DNA of 64,000 nucleotides from Saprospiraceae bacterium (lineage in GTDB: Bacteria > Bacteroidota > Bacteroidia > Chitinophagales > Saprospiraceae). Of the stretch, positions 1 through 8,123 are shown one piece after another. The stretch is from assembly GCA_016718205.1 (NCBI GenBank), contig JADKEB010000037.1, forward strand, positions 1-64,000. The letters are read 5' to 3'. Made by a program: the position numbers and the translations under genes. Below the pieces are notes generated by a model. The model did not search any database. It saw only the letters and a program-made list of their open reading frames with translations, and had not been told where the DNA came from. Every line of letters starts with the position of its first letter. The stretch's first letter is position 1.

Positions 1-4
1 TAAG

Positions 5-403
5 TTGTCTGATAAAAACAAAAAAGATTACGTGAAAATGCCCAAAGAAGCTTTAGTAATGGAAAAAGAGATAATACAATTAAATACGCAAACTCCTACA
101 GGGCAAAAAATATATGTAAGTAATATCATAAGGGAAGAAATATGGGGAAAGATAGTGTATGTAAAAAATAAATACTTAGTCCAAAATTTAGAAAGTTTTA
201 AAAGTTTATTGGTTGATTTCAATCAAAATATATCCATTTCATATCAGACATTTAGTTATTCGAATAGTTGGTTAAGATACTATGGCCCAAAAACTGTTGA
301 TCTTCTCTCTGCAAATAAAACTACAGTAAATACAAAAATATATTATTCTAAACATGATTACAAAAGTGGTTTATTACATAATTATTTAAAACTTTTAAAA
401 TGA
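5..403 (+). CDS. Hypothetical protein at left window edge
   Basis: A 132-codon frame that I do not recognise. The reading frame is open to the left edge of the window, so the gene may begin upstream. Within view the candidate starts are TTG at 5, GTG at 32 and ATG at 38. The protein is rich in Lys, Asn and Tyr, with no signal peptide, membrane segment or recognisable motif. Its stop overlaps the start of the next gene (ATGA at 400-403), so the two are translationally coupled. It lies upstream of an orphan Rhs-type toxin tip, so an immunity or accessory role is possible but not shown. Confidence 0.5.
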   Translation: MSDKNKKDYVKMPKEALVMEKEIIQLNTQTPTGQKIYVSNIIREEIWGKIVYVKNKYLVQNLESFKSLLVDFNQNISISYQTFSYSNSWLRYYGPKTVDLLSANKTTVNTKIYYSKHDYKSGLLHNYLKLLK

Positions 404-930
404 AATACTTAATATATTTTATTCTATTTTTTACATTATCATGTTCATCAAAAAGACAAAAATATTTTAGCGAATTTAAGCAAGATGTAAATCCAGCTAT
501 TTTCGATAAGTTTCCTTTAACTGAAAAAGAAATATGTGAAAATGATGAATTATTACTATTATTTCCAGCTGGAATTGAAGCAATAAATTATTGTGGTCTA
601 AGACTTGTAAAACGTATTTCTAGTGAAAGTTTAGAAAACGAATTAAAAGACTTATCAATTAGGTATAAAAGAGTTGGCATTGATAATGATCAAGTTAATT
701 TGAAATTATTAATGGACAACAACAGTATAGTAAATAACAATATTTTAGATACTTATTTTGTTTCAAAAGATTATTTAAAAAATATTAACACAGCTTTTTT
801 AATAAATAGTAAAAAGGGAAACTATACAAAATTACCAGTATCCTCAGATAACTTATCACATGGGTACTATTCAATGATTTTAATAGATACCGTTAATTTA
901 AAAAAAATATTCTTAATTAAAATTTGGTAA
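400..930 (+). CDS. Putative lipoprotein of unknown function
   Basis: A 176-residue protein. The N-terminus is a short hydrophobic signal followed by Cys at about residue 15 (context FFTLSCSS), which fits a type II lipoprotein signal. After processing it would be a soluble domain of about 160 residues attached to the membrane. No family was recognised. Base composition is very AT-rich, like its upstream partner, with which it shares an ATGA overlap. The pair lies next to an Rhs toxin tip. Many lipoproteins in such spots are immunity factors, but this is only context. Confidence 0.55.
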   Translation: MKYLIYFILFFTLSCSSKRQKYFSEFKQDVNPAIFDKFPLTEKEICENDELLLLFPAGIEAINYCGLRLVKRISSESLENELKDLSIRYKRVGIDNDQVNLKLLMDNNSIVNNNILDTYFVSKDYLKNINTAFLINSKKGNYTKLPVSSDNLSHGYYSMILIDTVNLKKIFLIKIW

Positions 931-1093
931 ATGAGTGGTTTAGTTAATCAGAAAATAAATGAGTTATGATGTAGTGCCACATTCAGCGTAGTATGCGTGG
1001 ATGCCTTTCACGCTTTGTGTGATCGCTAAATTACCGAGTGTGCTATGATTATTGGATTATAGATTGATTCCCTATAGCTTTGAATGCTAGTAG
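931..1093 (+). other. Non-coding stretch ending at a toxin-gene junction
   Basis: No intact reading frame. Base composition is richer in GC than the flanking lipoprotein and resembles the toxin-tip gene that follows, so it is probably scrambled DNA from an Rhs locus. An in-frame TAG at 1091-1093 closes the toxin frame upstream. Confidence 0.3.
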
Positions 1094-1561
1094 TTAGGGG
1101 CATCAAATCTATGGATCCTGGCAGGAGGCGTGAGCGGCGGACTGGCTGCAGAGATCAGCGGTGGTGACTTCATCAAAGGATTTACGACCGGGATTATTGT
1201 TTCGGCTTTTAATCATGCAGCGCATAATTCTTTTCAAAAACAAGATCCCTTAAAAGCACATTTAAATGAAGCTGGTACACTTGATGAATGGCAGAAAATT
1301 TATTCGGGTAAAACTAGAGAACAAATTATTAATGAGTTAAAAGCACGTGGAAAGGCAAATTCACAAACAGGTGGTCCGGCTAAAAGATATATTATTGACC
1401 TCAAAACAGGTAATGTAATTGATATGCGGCATTTTTTAACTATAGGATCTAAGGGGTCTTTAATTGGAAATGGAGTAGAAGAGTTTCAATATTTAAAAGG
1501 TTATCCAAGTGGACGAGATCCACAAGATTATTATTCAAATTCATTAGGCTACAAATTTTAG
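1094..1561 (+). pseudogene. Orphan C-terminal tip of an Rhs/polymorphic toxin
   Basis: The open frame runs from 1094, just after an in-frame TAG, to the stop at 1559-1561; the first usable start is GTG at 1130. The opening residues (GGVSGGLAAEISGGDFIKGF) match the Gly/Ala-rich segment that links the Rhs core to its variable C-terminal toxin. About 110 residues of toxin domain follow, with motifs DMRHFL and GRDPQDYYSNSLG; no catalytic class is assigned. The large Rhs shell expected upstream is absent, so this is a displaced cassette or recombination remnant. No SD-like site precedes GTG 1130 convincingly. It could be silent, or serve as a donor for recombination into a full Rhs gene. Confidence 0.6.
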
Positions 1562-1754
1562 GCATTATTAGAGTCTATATATGATAAGTAGAATGTCTGT
1601 AAATATATGCTTGAGGTCAAAAGAGATATTAAACTCCAAGCTCTGACTTCCTTTATTTGTAACAAAATATGAAAGTTTTATTCAATATTCATATTTTAAC
1701 AAGAACAAAGCCATTTAAATATACACTTAAACAATATTCGGATTATCTTTGTTA

Positions 1755-1915
1755 AGAGTATGTTTAAATTTTTATGTTTGAGCGAAAGTGAGGAAATTTA
1801 ATTTTGGACAAGGCATATTTTGCAGTCGTAGCCGGAAGCTACGACGAAAAATATAACGCTGGCTGAAATTAAATTTGCCGCTTGGAGCCAAATGATAAAA
1901 GTTTAAACATACTCT
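1755..1915. repeat. Nested palindromic repeat, family A, copy 1
   Basis: A 14-bp perfect terminal inverted repeat (agagtatgtttaaa at 1755-1768, its complement at 1902-1915) encloses a second inverted pair (aaatttaattt / aaattaaattt) and a central hairpin with an 8-bp stem (gtcgtagc / gctacgac). The same outer ends and hairpin-flanking words recur at 35038-35248. It looks like a MITE- or REP-like element; no transposase lies inside it. Confidence 0.7.
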
Positions 1916-1942
1916 AAGGAATGTATTTTAATTTAAAATAAT

Positions 1943-2155
1943 ATGAAGGAATTTTTATATCTACTGGTGATTATATTCAGTATTTTTGGAATATCATTTT
2001 TGATGATGAACATCCGACATCTAATCACAGGACAGGAGTTCAGAGGTAGTTGTGCAAGTAATAATCCAATGCTAAAAAATCAACTGGGAGAGTGTTCAGT
2101 TTGCGGTAAAAAACCTGAAGAAGACTGTAAAATGCCAGTACCTGACAAAGCATAA
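1943..2155 (+). CDS. Small membrane protein with Cys cluster (NqrM-like)
   Basis: A 70-residue protein with one N-terminal membrane segment (about residues 3-22) followed by a cytosolic or periplasmic tail with four Cys: GSCASN, then CSVC and EEDC. This layout resembles the NqrM/DUF539 family, whose members help mature the Na+-translocating NADH:quinone reductase by handling iron. The exact NqrM cysteine spacing is not reproduced, and no nqr genes are in view. It stands alone between a repeat element and the PIG-L gene. A metal- or cluster-binding role is inferred from the cysteines only. Confidence 0.5.
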   Translation: MKEFLYLLVIIFSIFGISFLMMNIRHLITGQEFRGSCASNNPMLKNQLGECSVCGKKPEEDCKMPVPDKA

Positions 2156-2336
2156 TATTCTACCTTCGTACCGTATTTGTTTGAAAAAACAATAAAATAC
2201 CTAAGACAATAAATATTATAGCTATCAAAAATAAAATTAGCATATCAATCAGATTCTGGTGTTGCGGCGCAAATATCTGAATTTCAATATTATATCAAAA
2301 CAATTTTTAACAAAAACTGAAATATTTTTTTTTAAC

Positions 2337-4874
2337 ATGTATAAGCCACACTGCCACAAAACCTTACTAAGGTTATTTTCCATCTTAGTTCTTTCCACTT
2401 TTTTTTCAGTATCATTAGTTGAAGCCCAGCCTCCCAAAAAACCGACCTCAGGTGAAATATATCACATGATGGAACGACTTGGCTTTCTGGGTTCTGTCCT
2501 GTATGTGGCAGCGCATCCGGATGATGAAAACACCAGGATGATTTCATATCTTGCCAATGATAAAAAAGCCGTGACTACTTATCTCTCACTAACCAGAGGT
2601 GATGGAGGTCAAAATCTCATCGGCCCGGAGATTTCAGAACTTTTGGGCGTCATACGCACCCAGGAATTGCTCATGGCAAGATCTATAGACAATGGCAAAC
2701 AAATGTTCACAAGGGCCAATGATTTCGGGTATTCGAAGAATGCGGAAGAAACCATCAAAATATGGGATACCGAAAAAGTGAAGGCCGACGTCATTTGGGC
2801 CATCAGAAGGATGAGACCTGATGTCGTCATCAACAGATTCGATCATCGTACGTCTGGAGAGACTCACGGACATCACACAGCATCTGCACAATTGTCCTAC
2901 GAACTTTTTGACAAAGCGGCAGACAAAAAAAATCATCCTGAACATCTGAAATTTGTTTCAACCTGGCAACCTAAAAGACTGTTTTTTAATACTTCATGGT
3001 GGTTTTACGGGAGTGAAGATAAATTCAAAAAAGCAGATAAATCCAAACTGATGAGTATGGATGTGGGCGTATATTTCCCATTATTAGGCAAATCAAATAC
3101 AGAAATAGCTGCTGAGTCCAGAAGCAGGCACAAATGTCAGGGATTCGGATCAACAGGAACACGTGGTATGCAAATGGAATATCTTGAATTACTCAAGGGA
3201 GATCTTCCTCCTTCAAAATCAGACGTGTTTGAAGGTATCAATACTACATGGACAAGAGTGGATGGCGGAGAAGATGTAAAAAAACTAGTTGAAAAAGTGA
3301 TTGCTCAATATGATTTTAAAAATCCGTCAGCTTCATTGCCCCTTTTAGTGCAGACTTACAGCTCCATTCAAAAAACCAAAGATACCTTCTGGAAAGAACT
3401 CAAAACCAACGATATCAAGGAAATCATTGCGGCATGTGCAGGTATGTACCTGGAAGCTAAATCCAATGTCCATAAGGCCACCAAAGGAGAGACCATCACT
3501 ATTGACATAGAAGCCATCAACCGCCTGCCGGTCGAAGCAAGTCTTTTGTCTATCAAAGGTCATGGCATTGTGGCAGATACGGCGATTAACTTAAAAATGA
3601 TCACCAATGAACCATTTAAATGGAGTATTCAGACGCAGATCCCTGCCAATACCAAATATACTGCACCTTATTGGCTGGTCAACAAAGGAACTCTGGGACT
3701 TTATAATGTTGAAGATCAGGCCATCATTGGTAATCCTGAATCCAAAAGGGATCTGAAAGTCACTTTTTTAATGAACTTATCAGGTGTCAATATAGAATTT
3801 ACCAAAGATCTTGTGTATAAATTCAATAGCCCTGAGTATGGTGAAACTTTCAGACCATTGGAAATTGTCCCCGCTTTTTCAGTAAAGGTGAAAGAACCTG
3901 TCTATATTTTTGCATCCAACCAGCCTAAAGATATCAAAGTATCAGTATTTGCATGGACAAAAGATATGAAAGGAACACTTTCAGTTCCAGTACCCACAGG
4001 ATGGAAAGTATCACCGCAATCCGTTGATTTCAGTATTGCCAATAAAGGTGAACATAAGGATTTTACATTCAGCATCACTCCTCCTGACATCACCCAGGAA
4101 GTATTCATCACTCCCAAAGTGACTGCCGGAGATGAAACATTCACCAGTGAAATCAAAGACATCAATTATGATCACATCCCTTTCCAGACGGTGGTGGTGA
4201 CTTCGGAGACCAAACTATCCCGCATCGGTATAGAAGTCCGAGGTCAAAGAATAGCATATCTGATGGGTGCCGGAGATGAGATTCCTATAAGCTTGCGCCA
4301 GATAGGTTATTCAGTGGATGAAATCAAATCGGATGAAATATCACTGGAAATGCTGATAAAATATGACGCACTGATAGTTGGTGTACGAGCCTACAATACC
4401 GACGAAAAACTAAAATTCAAACAAAAGGACATTTTTGAATATGTGAAACAGGGAGGTAATGTCATCATTCAATATAACACCGCCAACGGATTGGTAACCA
4501 AGGAGTTGGCACCCTACCCTATGACCCTGTCCAGAAATCGGGTGACAGTAGAAGAAGCAGAAATGAGAATTCTCCAACCCAATCACTCTATCATGAATTA
4601 TCCTAACAAAATCACTTCCAAAGACTTTGAAGGTTGGGTGCAGGAACGGGGCCTTTATTTCCCCGGCGAATGGGACAGTAAATTTACCCCTGTTTTTTCC
4701 TGCAATGATCCGGGAGAAATACCACAGGACGGCAGTGTGTTGGTCGCTCAGCATGGAGATGGTCATTATATTTATACCGGCTTGTCATTTTTCAGACAGC
4801 TTCCAGCCGGTGTGTCCGGTGCTTTCAGATTGTTTGCCAATATGATTTCAATAGGACAGGATGCACAACCATAA
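2337..4874 (+). CDS. Secreted PIG-L (LmbE-like) deacetylase with C-terminal GATase-like domain
   Basis: About 845 residues. The frame extends upstream to 2259, but ATG 2337 gives a proper signal peptide (hydrophobic stretch to about residue 29), so I choose it. The N-terminal domain carries the zinc motif AHPDDE (residues 59-64) and the later HGHH (177-180) of PIG-L N-deacetylases, which remove acetyl groups from sugar N-acetyls. A beta-rich middle follows (about 370-620), then a class I glutamine-amidotransferase-like fold (about 640-840, with DALIVGVRAYN). This long architecture is common in Bacteroidota and its substrate is not known. The gene overlaps a tiny membrane ORF and is followed by an SSS symporter, suggesting catabolism coupled to uptake. 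Confidence 0.85.
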   Translation: MYKPHCHKTLLRLFSILVLSTFFSVSLVEAQPPKKPTSGEIYHMMERLGFLGSVLYVAAHPDDENTRMISYLANDKKAVTTYLSLTRGDGGQNLIGPEISELLGVIRTQELLMARSIDNGKQMFTRANDFGYSKNAEETIKIWDTEKVKADVIWAIRRMRPDVVINRFDHRTSGETHGHHTASAQLSYELFDKAADKKNHPEHLKFVSTWQPKRLFFNTSWWFYGSEDKFKKADKSKLMSMDVGVYFPLLGKSNTEIAAESRSRHKCQGFGSTGTRGMQMEYLELLKGDLPPSKSDVFEGINTTWTRVDGGEDVKKLVEKVIAQYDFKNPSASLPLLVQTYSSIQKTKDTFWKELKTNDIKEIIAACAGMYLEAKSNVHKATKGETITIDIEAINRLPVEASLLSIKGHGIVADTAINLKMITNEPFKWSIQTQIPANTKYTAPYWLVNKGTLGLYNVEDQAIIGNPESKRDLKVTFLMNLSGVNIEFTKDLVYKFNSPEYGETFRPLEIVPAFSVKVKEPVYIFASNQPKDIKVSVFAWTKDMKGTLSVPVPTGWKVSPQSVDFSIANKGEHKDFTFSITPPDITQEVFITPKVTAGDETFTSEIKDINYDHIPFQTVVVTSETKLSRIGIEVRGQRIAYLMGAGDEIPISLRQIGYSVDEIKSDEISLEMLIKYDALIVGVRAYNTDEKLKFKQKDIFEYVKQGGNVIIQYNTANGLVTKELAPYPMTLSRNRVTVEEAEMRILQPNHSIMNYPNKITSKDFEGWVQERGLYFPGEWDSKFTPVFSCNDPGEIPQDGSVLVAQHGDGHYIYTGLSFFRQLPAGVSGAFRLFANMISIGQDAQP

Positions 4875-4977
4875 GCAGAACCATCGTTGGTCCCGATCGT
4901 ATACAGTGGTCATACTGCTCAATACGCTCTATATTCTGGGCTTTTATATCATCATGAAAATATGGGGTACCCACTAG
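4861..4977 (+). CDS. 38-residue single-pass membrane protein
   Basis: ATG 4861 lies inside the last codons of the PIG-L gene in another frame, and the stop TAG is at 4975-4977, one base before the symporter ATG at 4979. The start is preceded by AGGACAGG, an SD-like run. The product has a His/Arg-rich N-terminus and one membrane helix (VVILLNTLYILGFYIIM). The overlap and the one-base gap on either side argue for a coupled operon gene rather than chance. It may be a small partner of the SSS transporter. Confidence 0.55.
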   Translation: MHNHKQNHRWSRSYTVVILLNTLYILGFYIIMKIWGTH

Positions 4978-4978
4978 C

Positions 4979-6661
4979 ATGAGTAGTATTGACTGGATAG
5001 TGCTGATCGGTACGCTGATGGTGATAGTAGTGTATGGTGCCTGGAAGACTAAGGGTGCTCAGAATATGCAATCCTATGCATTGGGCGATAATGAAGCACG
5101 ATGGTGGACAGTAGGTCTTTCAGTGATGGCTACGCAAGCCAGTGCCATAACCTTTATGTCCACACCAGGCCAGGCATTCCATGACGGCATGGGTTTTGTC
5201 CAGTTTTATTTTGGCTTGCCCATAGCCATGATCATCATTTGTTATACATTTATTCCTATCTACCACCGACTCAAGGTGTACACAGCCTATGAATTTCTGG
5301 AAGAACGTTTTGATGTAAAAACAAGAACCCTTACCGCAAGTTTATTCCTCATACAAAGAGGGCTTGCTGCCGGAATTACCATATATGCTCCGGCCATCAT
5401 ACTATCCACGATCCTTGGCTGGAATCTCAATTTTTTGAACTTTCTGCTCGGTACTTTAGTAGTCATCTATACCGTAAGTGGCGGCACCAAAGCGGTAAAT
5501 GTCACCCAAAAACAGCAGATGTTTATCATCATGACGGGTATGTTTCTCGCATTCTATATCATCCTTGACTCGTTTCCCGAAAATGTCACATTTACAAAAG
5601 CCATGGATATTGCGGGCGCTTCTGAAAAACTGAACATCCTTGATTTTTCATTCAATATGGAGAGTCGCTACACCTTTTGGTCGGGCATCACCGGAGGATT
5701 ATTTTTGTCATTGTCCTATTTTGGTACAGATCAGTCCCAGGTGCAAAGATATCTGTCGGGAAAATCGGTCAGAGAAAGCAGTCTTGGCTTGATATTCAAC
5801 GGCATATTGAAAGTACCTATGCAGTTTTTTATACTATTGGTGGGTGTGATGGTTTTTGTTTTTTATCAATTCAATACTTCACCGGTATTTTTTAATTCAA
5901 AAACCCTGGAAAAGTTAAAAAACAGCGATGCCGCAGCTTCAGTTGCTATGCTGGAAATGAAAAAAGACTCTGTATTTTTAATTAAAAAGTCACTGCTTGA
6001 AAAATACAACCTTTCACAGGCCAATCCTGAAGATAAAAAAGCTTTGCAACTACAAATACAATCTCTGGAGACCACAGAAAAAGACATAAGGAACGAAGCC
6101 AAAAATCTGGTAAAAACGCACCTTCCGGAAGAAGAGTCCAATGATAAGGATTATGTGTTTATCAGCTTTATCCTGGCACATCTGCCCAAAGGGATCATAG
6201 GACTTTTACTGGCTGTGATCTTCAGTGCAGCGATGTCCTCAACGGCATCTGAGCTCAATGCACTGGCCACAACCACTTCCGTGGACATTTACAAACGATT
6301 GGTCAATCCTGCCGGAAACGAAATGCATTATGTCTTGTCATCCAAATGGCTGACAGTCATTTGGGGTGGTATCGCGATTGGATTTGCTTGTTTCGGTACA
6401 TTATTTGAAAATCTGATTCAGTTTGTCAACATTATCGGGTCAGTGTTTTACGGGACTATTTTGGGCATATTTATGGTGGCATTTTATTTCAGGACTATCA
6501 AGGCCAATGCGGTATTTTATGCCGCCCTCATAGCTGAAGCCATAGTCTTACTTATATTTTGGTCTGATATCATAGGATATTTGTGGCTCAATGTGATAGG
6601 TTGTGTATTGGTCATATCCATAGGTTGGCTCTTTCAGAATATATTGATGAAGCCCAAATAA
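4979..6661 (+). CDS. Sodium:solute symporter (SSS family)
   Basis: A 560-residue inner-membrane protein with about 13 predicted helices. The start (SIDWIVLIGTLMVIVVYG), the conserved Gly-rich SVMATQASAITFMSTPG region and the later TDQSQVQRYLSGK are typical of SSS transporters, which use Na+ to import sugars, sialic acids or similar solutes. Between about residues 305 and 390 there is a charged insertion with coiled-coil character, seen in Bacteroidota members. Only four bases separate it from the methyltransferase that follows. The PIG-L neighbour suggests a deacetylated amino sugar or glycoside as substrate, but that is inference. Confidence 0.88.
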   Translation: MSSIDWIVLIGTLMVIVVYGAWKTKGAQNMQSYALGDNEARWWTVGLSVMATQASAITFMSTPGQAFHDGMGFVQFYFGLPIAMIIICYTFIPIYHRLKVYTAYEFLEERFDVKTRTLTASLFLIQRGLAAGITIYAPAIILSTILGWNLNFLNFLLGTLVVIYTVSGGTKAVNVTQKQQMFIIMTGMFLAFYIILDSFPENVTFTKAMDIAGASEKLNILDFSFNMESRYTFWSGITGGLFLSLSYFGTDQSQVQRYLSGKSVRESSLGLIFNGILKVPMQFFILLVGVMVFVFYQFNTSPVFFNSKTLEKLKNSDAAASVAMLEMKKDSVFLIKKSLLEKYNLSQANPEDKKALQLQIQSLETTEKDIRNEAKNLVKTHLPEEESNDKDYVFISFILAHLPKGIIGLLLAVIFSAAMSSTASELNALATTTSVDIYKRLVNPAGNEMHYVLSSKWLTVIWGGIAIGFACFGTLFENLIQFVNIIGSVFYGTILGIFMVAFYFRTIKANAVFYAALIAEAIVLLIFWSDIIGYLWLNVIGCVLVISIGWLFQNILMKPK

Positions 6662-6665
6662 GCCG

Positions 6666-8057
6666 ATGTCTCTGCCTGAAGATTTTAAAAAACAACTACC
6701 ATCCTGGTTCAGGGATGAAAAGGAAGTCGAAGAATTTTTAGCGGCTATGGATGCATCATCTCCAGTCTCAGTACGGCTCAATCCAAAAAAATGGGTAGGA
6801 GATGTTAGGCTGAAGTCACAGGTGCCCTGGTGCACACCGGGATATTATATGGGCACAAGACCAGTCTTTACATTAGACCCCATTTTTCATGCCGGCGGAT
6901 ATTATGTACAGGAAGCCTCATCCATGTTTATCTGGTTTATCCTTGAAAGTCTTCAACTCGACAAAACTGAACTTAAAATCTTAGACTTGTCTGCCGCTCC
7001 CGGTGGTAAAAGTACACTTATGGCATCCTGGCTGGGTGGAAAAGGGCTGCTCGTGGCCAATGAGATCGTAAAAAACAGGGCCTACACTCTCAAATACAAT
7101 CTCATGAAGGAAGGATATACCAATACTGTAGTCACCAATAATGCACCCGAATACTTCGGCCATATAAGTAATTTTTTTGACATTATACTGGTGGATGCTC
7201 CTTGCTCCGGGGAAGGTATGTTCAGAAAAGACCCTGAAGCTGTACATCATTGGTCTCCCGACAATGTGCGACATTGTGCTGCCCGCCAGCAATCTGTATT
7301 GAAAGACATCATACCGTCGCTCAAGGATGGTGGTATCCTGATATATTCCACCTGTACCTACAATCATAGTGAAAATATAGATCAGGCAGATTTTTTGGTC
7401 AGTGAATATGGCATGGAAAGTGTCGAAATCAACCACCCGCCGTCCTGGGGCATTACCGAAATTCATGGTAAAAACAGTACAGGATATCAGTTTTACCCTC
7501 ATAAAACCCGTGGCGAAGGATTTTTTGCTTCCATATTCAGAAACTTAGGTGCAGCTAAAAAAACACATCAGCCGAAGGGTAAAAAAAGCAATTTGTCTTC
7601 TGTTGACAAAAAAGAAATCCGCTTGCTTGATGACTGGGTAACCGGACACGATGTCGCATATTTTAAAGATGTAGCGGGTACCATTCATGTCGTACCGGAC
7701 ACACAAGTGGACAACATCCTTTTGCTGGACAGCTACCTTCGTATGATTTATTGCGGTGTATCGGCTGGAGTGATCAATAAAAATATCCTAATACCTGATC
7801 ACAGCCTTGCTTTATCGTATATCCTGGCTCAAAACGTCCCAAAAATAGAACTCGAGACATCGTCAGCACTAAAATATCTCAAAAAAACCTTACCTGCTAT
7901 TGATTCCACACAAAAGTCCTGGATGGTGGCCACTTTTGATGGCCTGAACCTGGGATTTTTAAAAAATATTGGTGACAGGATCAACAATTATCTGCCCAAT
8001 GAGAATAAAATATTGATGGAATTACCGGTGCAAGTTCAATTCAAACAGAAAAGGTAA
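6666..8057 (+). CDS. RsmF-like rRNA (cytosine-C5) methyltransferase (NOL1/NOP2/Sun)
   Basis: A 463-residue enzyme. SAM-binding motif I is DLSAAPGGKST (about 104-114), motif IV is DAPCSGEGMF with the assisting Cys, and motif VI is YSTCTYN with the catalytic Cys. These are the hallmarks of m5C RNA methyltransferases. The length and the C-terminal domain after residue 300 match RsmF/YebU, which modifies 16S rRNA, better than RsmB. The gene starts four bases after the symporter stop, so it is probably read through from that operon although its role is unrelated. Confidence 0.85.
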   Translation: MSLPEDFKKQLPSWFRDEKEVEEFLAAMDASSPVSVRLNPKKWVGDVRLKSQVPWCTPGYYMGTRPVFTLDPIFHAGGYYVQEASSMFIWFILESLQLDKTELKILDLSAAPGGKSTLMASWLGGKGLLVANEIVKNRAYTLKYNLMKEGYTNTVVTNNAPEYFGHISNFFDIILVDAPCSGEGMFRKDPEAVHHWSPDNVRHCAARQQSVLKDIIPSLKDGGILIYSTCTYNHSENIDQADFLVSEYGMESVEINHPPSWGITEIHGKNSTGYQFYPHKTRGEGFFASIFRNLGAAKKTHQPKGKKSNLSSVDKKEIRLLDDWVTGHDVAYFKDVAGTIHVVPDTQVDNILLLDSYLRMIYCGVSAGVINKNILIPDHSLALSYILAQNVPKIELETSSALKYLKKTLPAIDSTQKSWMVATFDGLNLGFLKNIGDRINNYLPNENKILMELPVQVQFKQKR

Positions 8058-8123
8058 CTCAAATTTATGCATGATATTATATTTGGGATGATTTTTTTCA
8101 GTTGACTGTCGTCTGGTAAAATA

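Noticed and set aside
2259..2336. Extended N-terminus of the PIG-L protein
   Set aside because: It would bury the signal peptide inside the protein; ATG 2337 is the better start.
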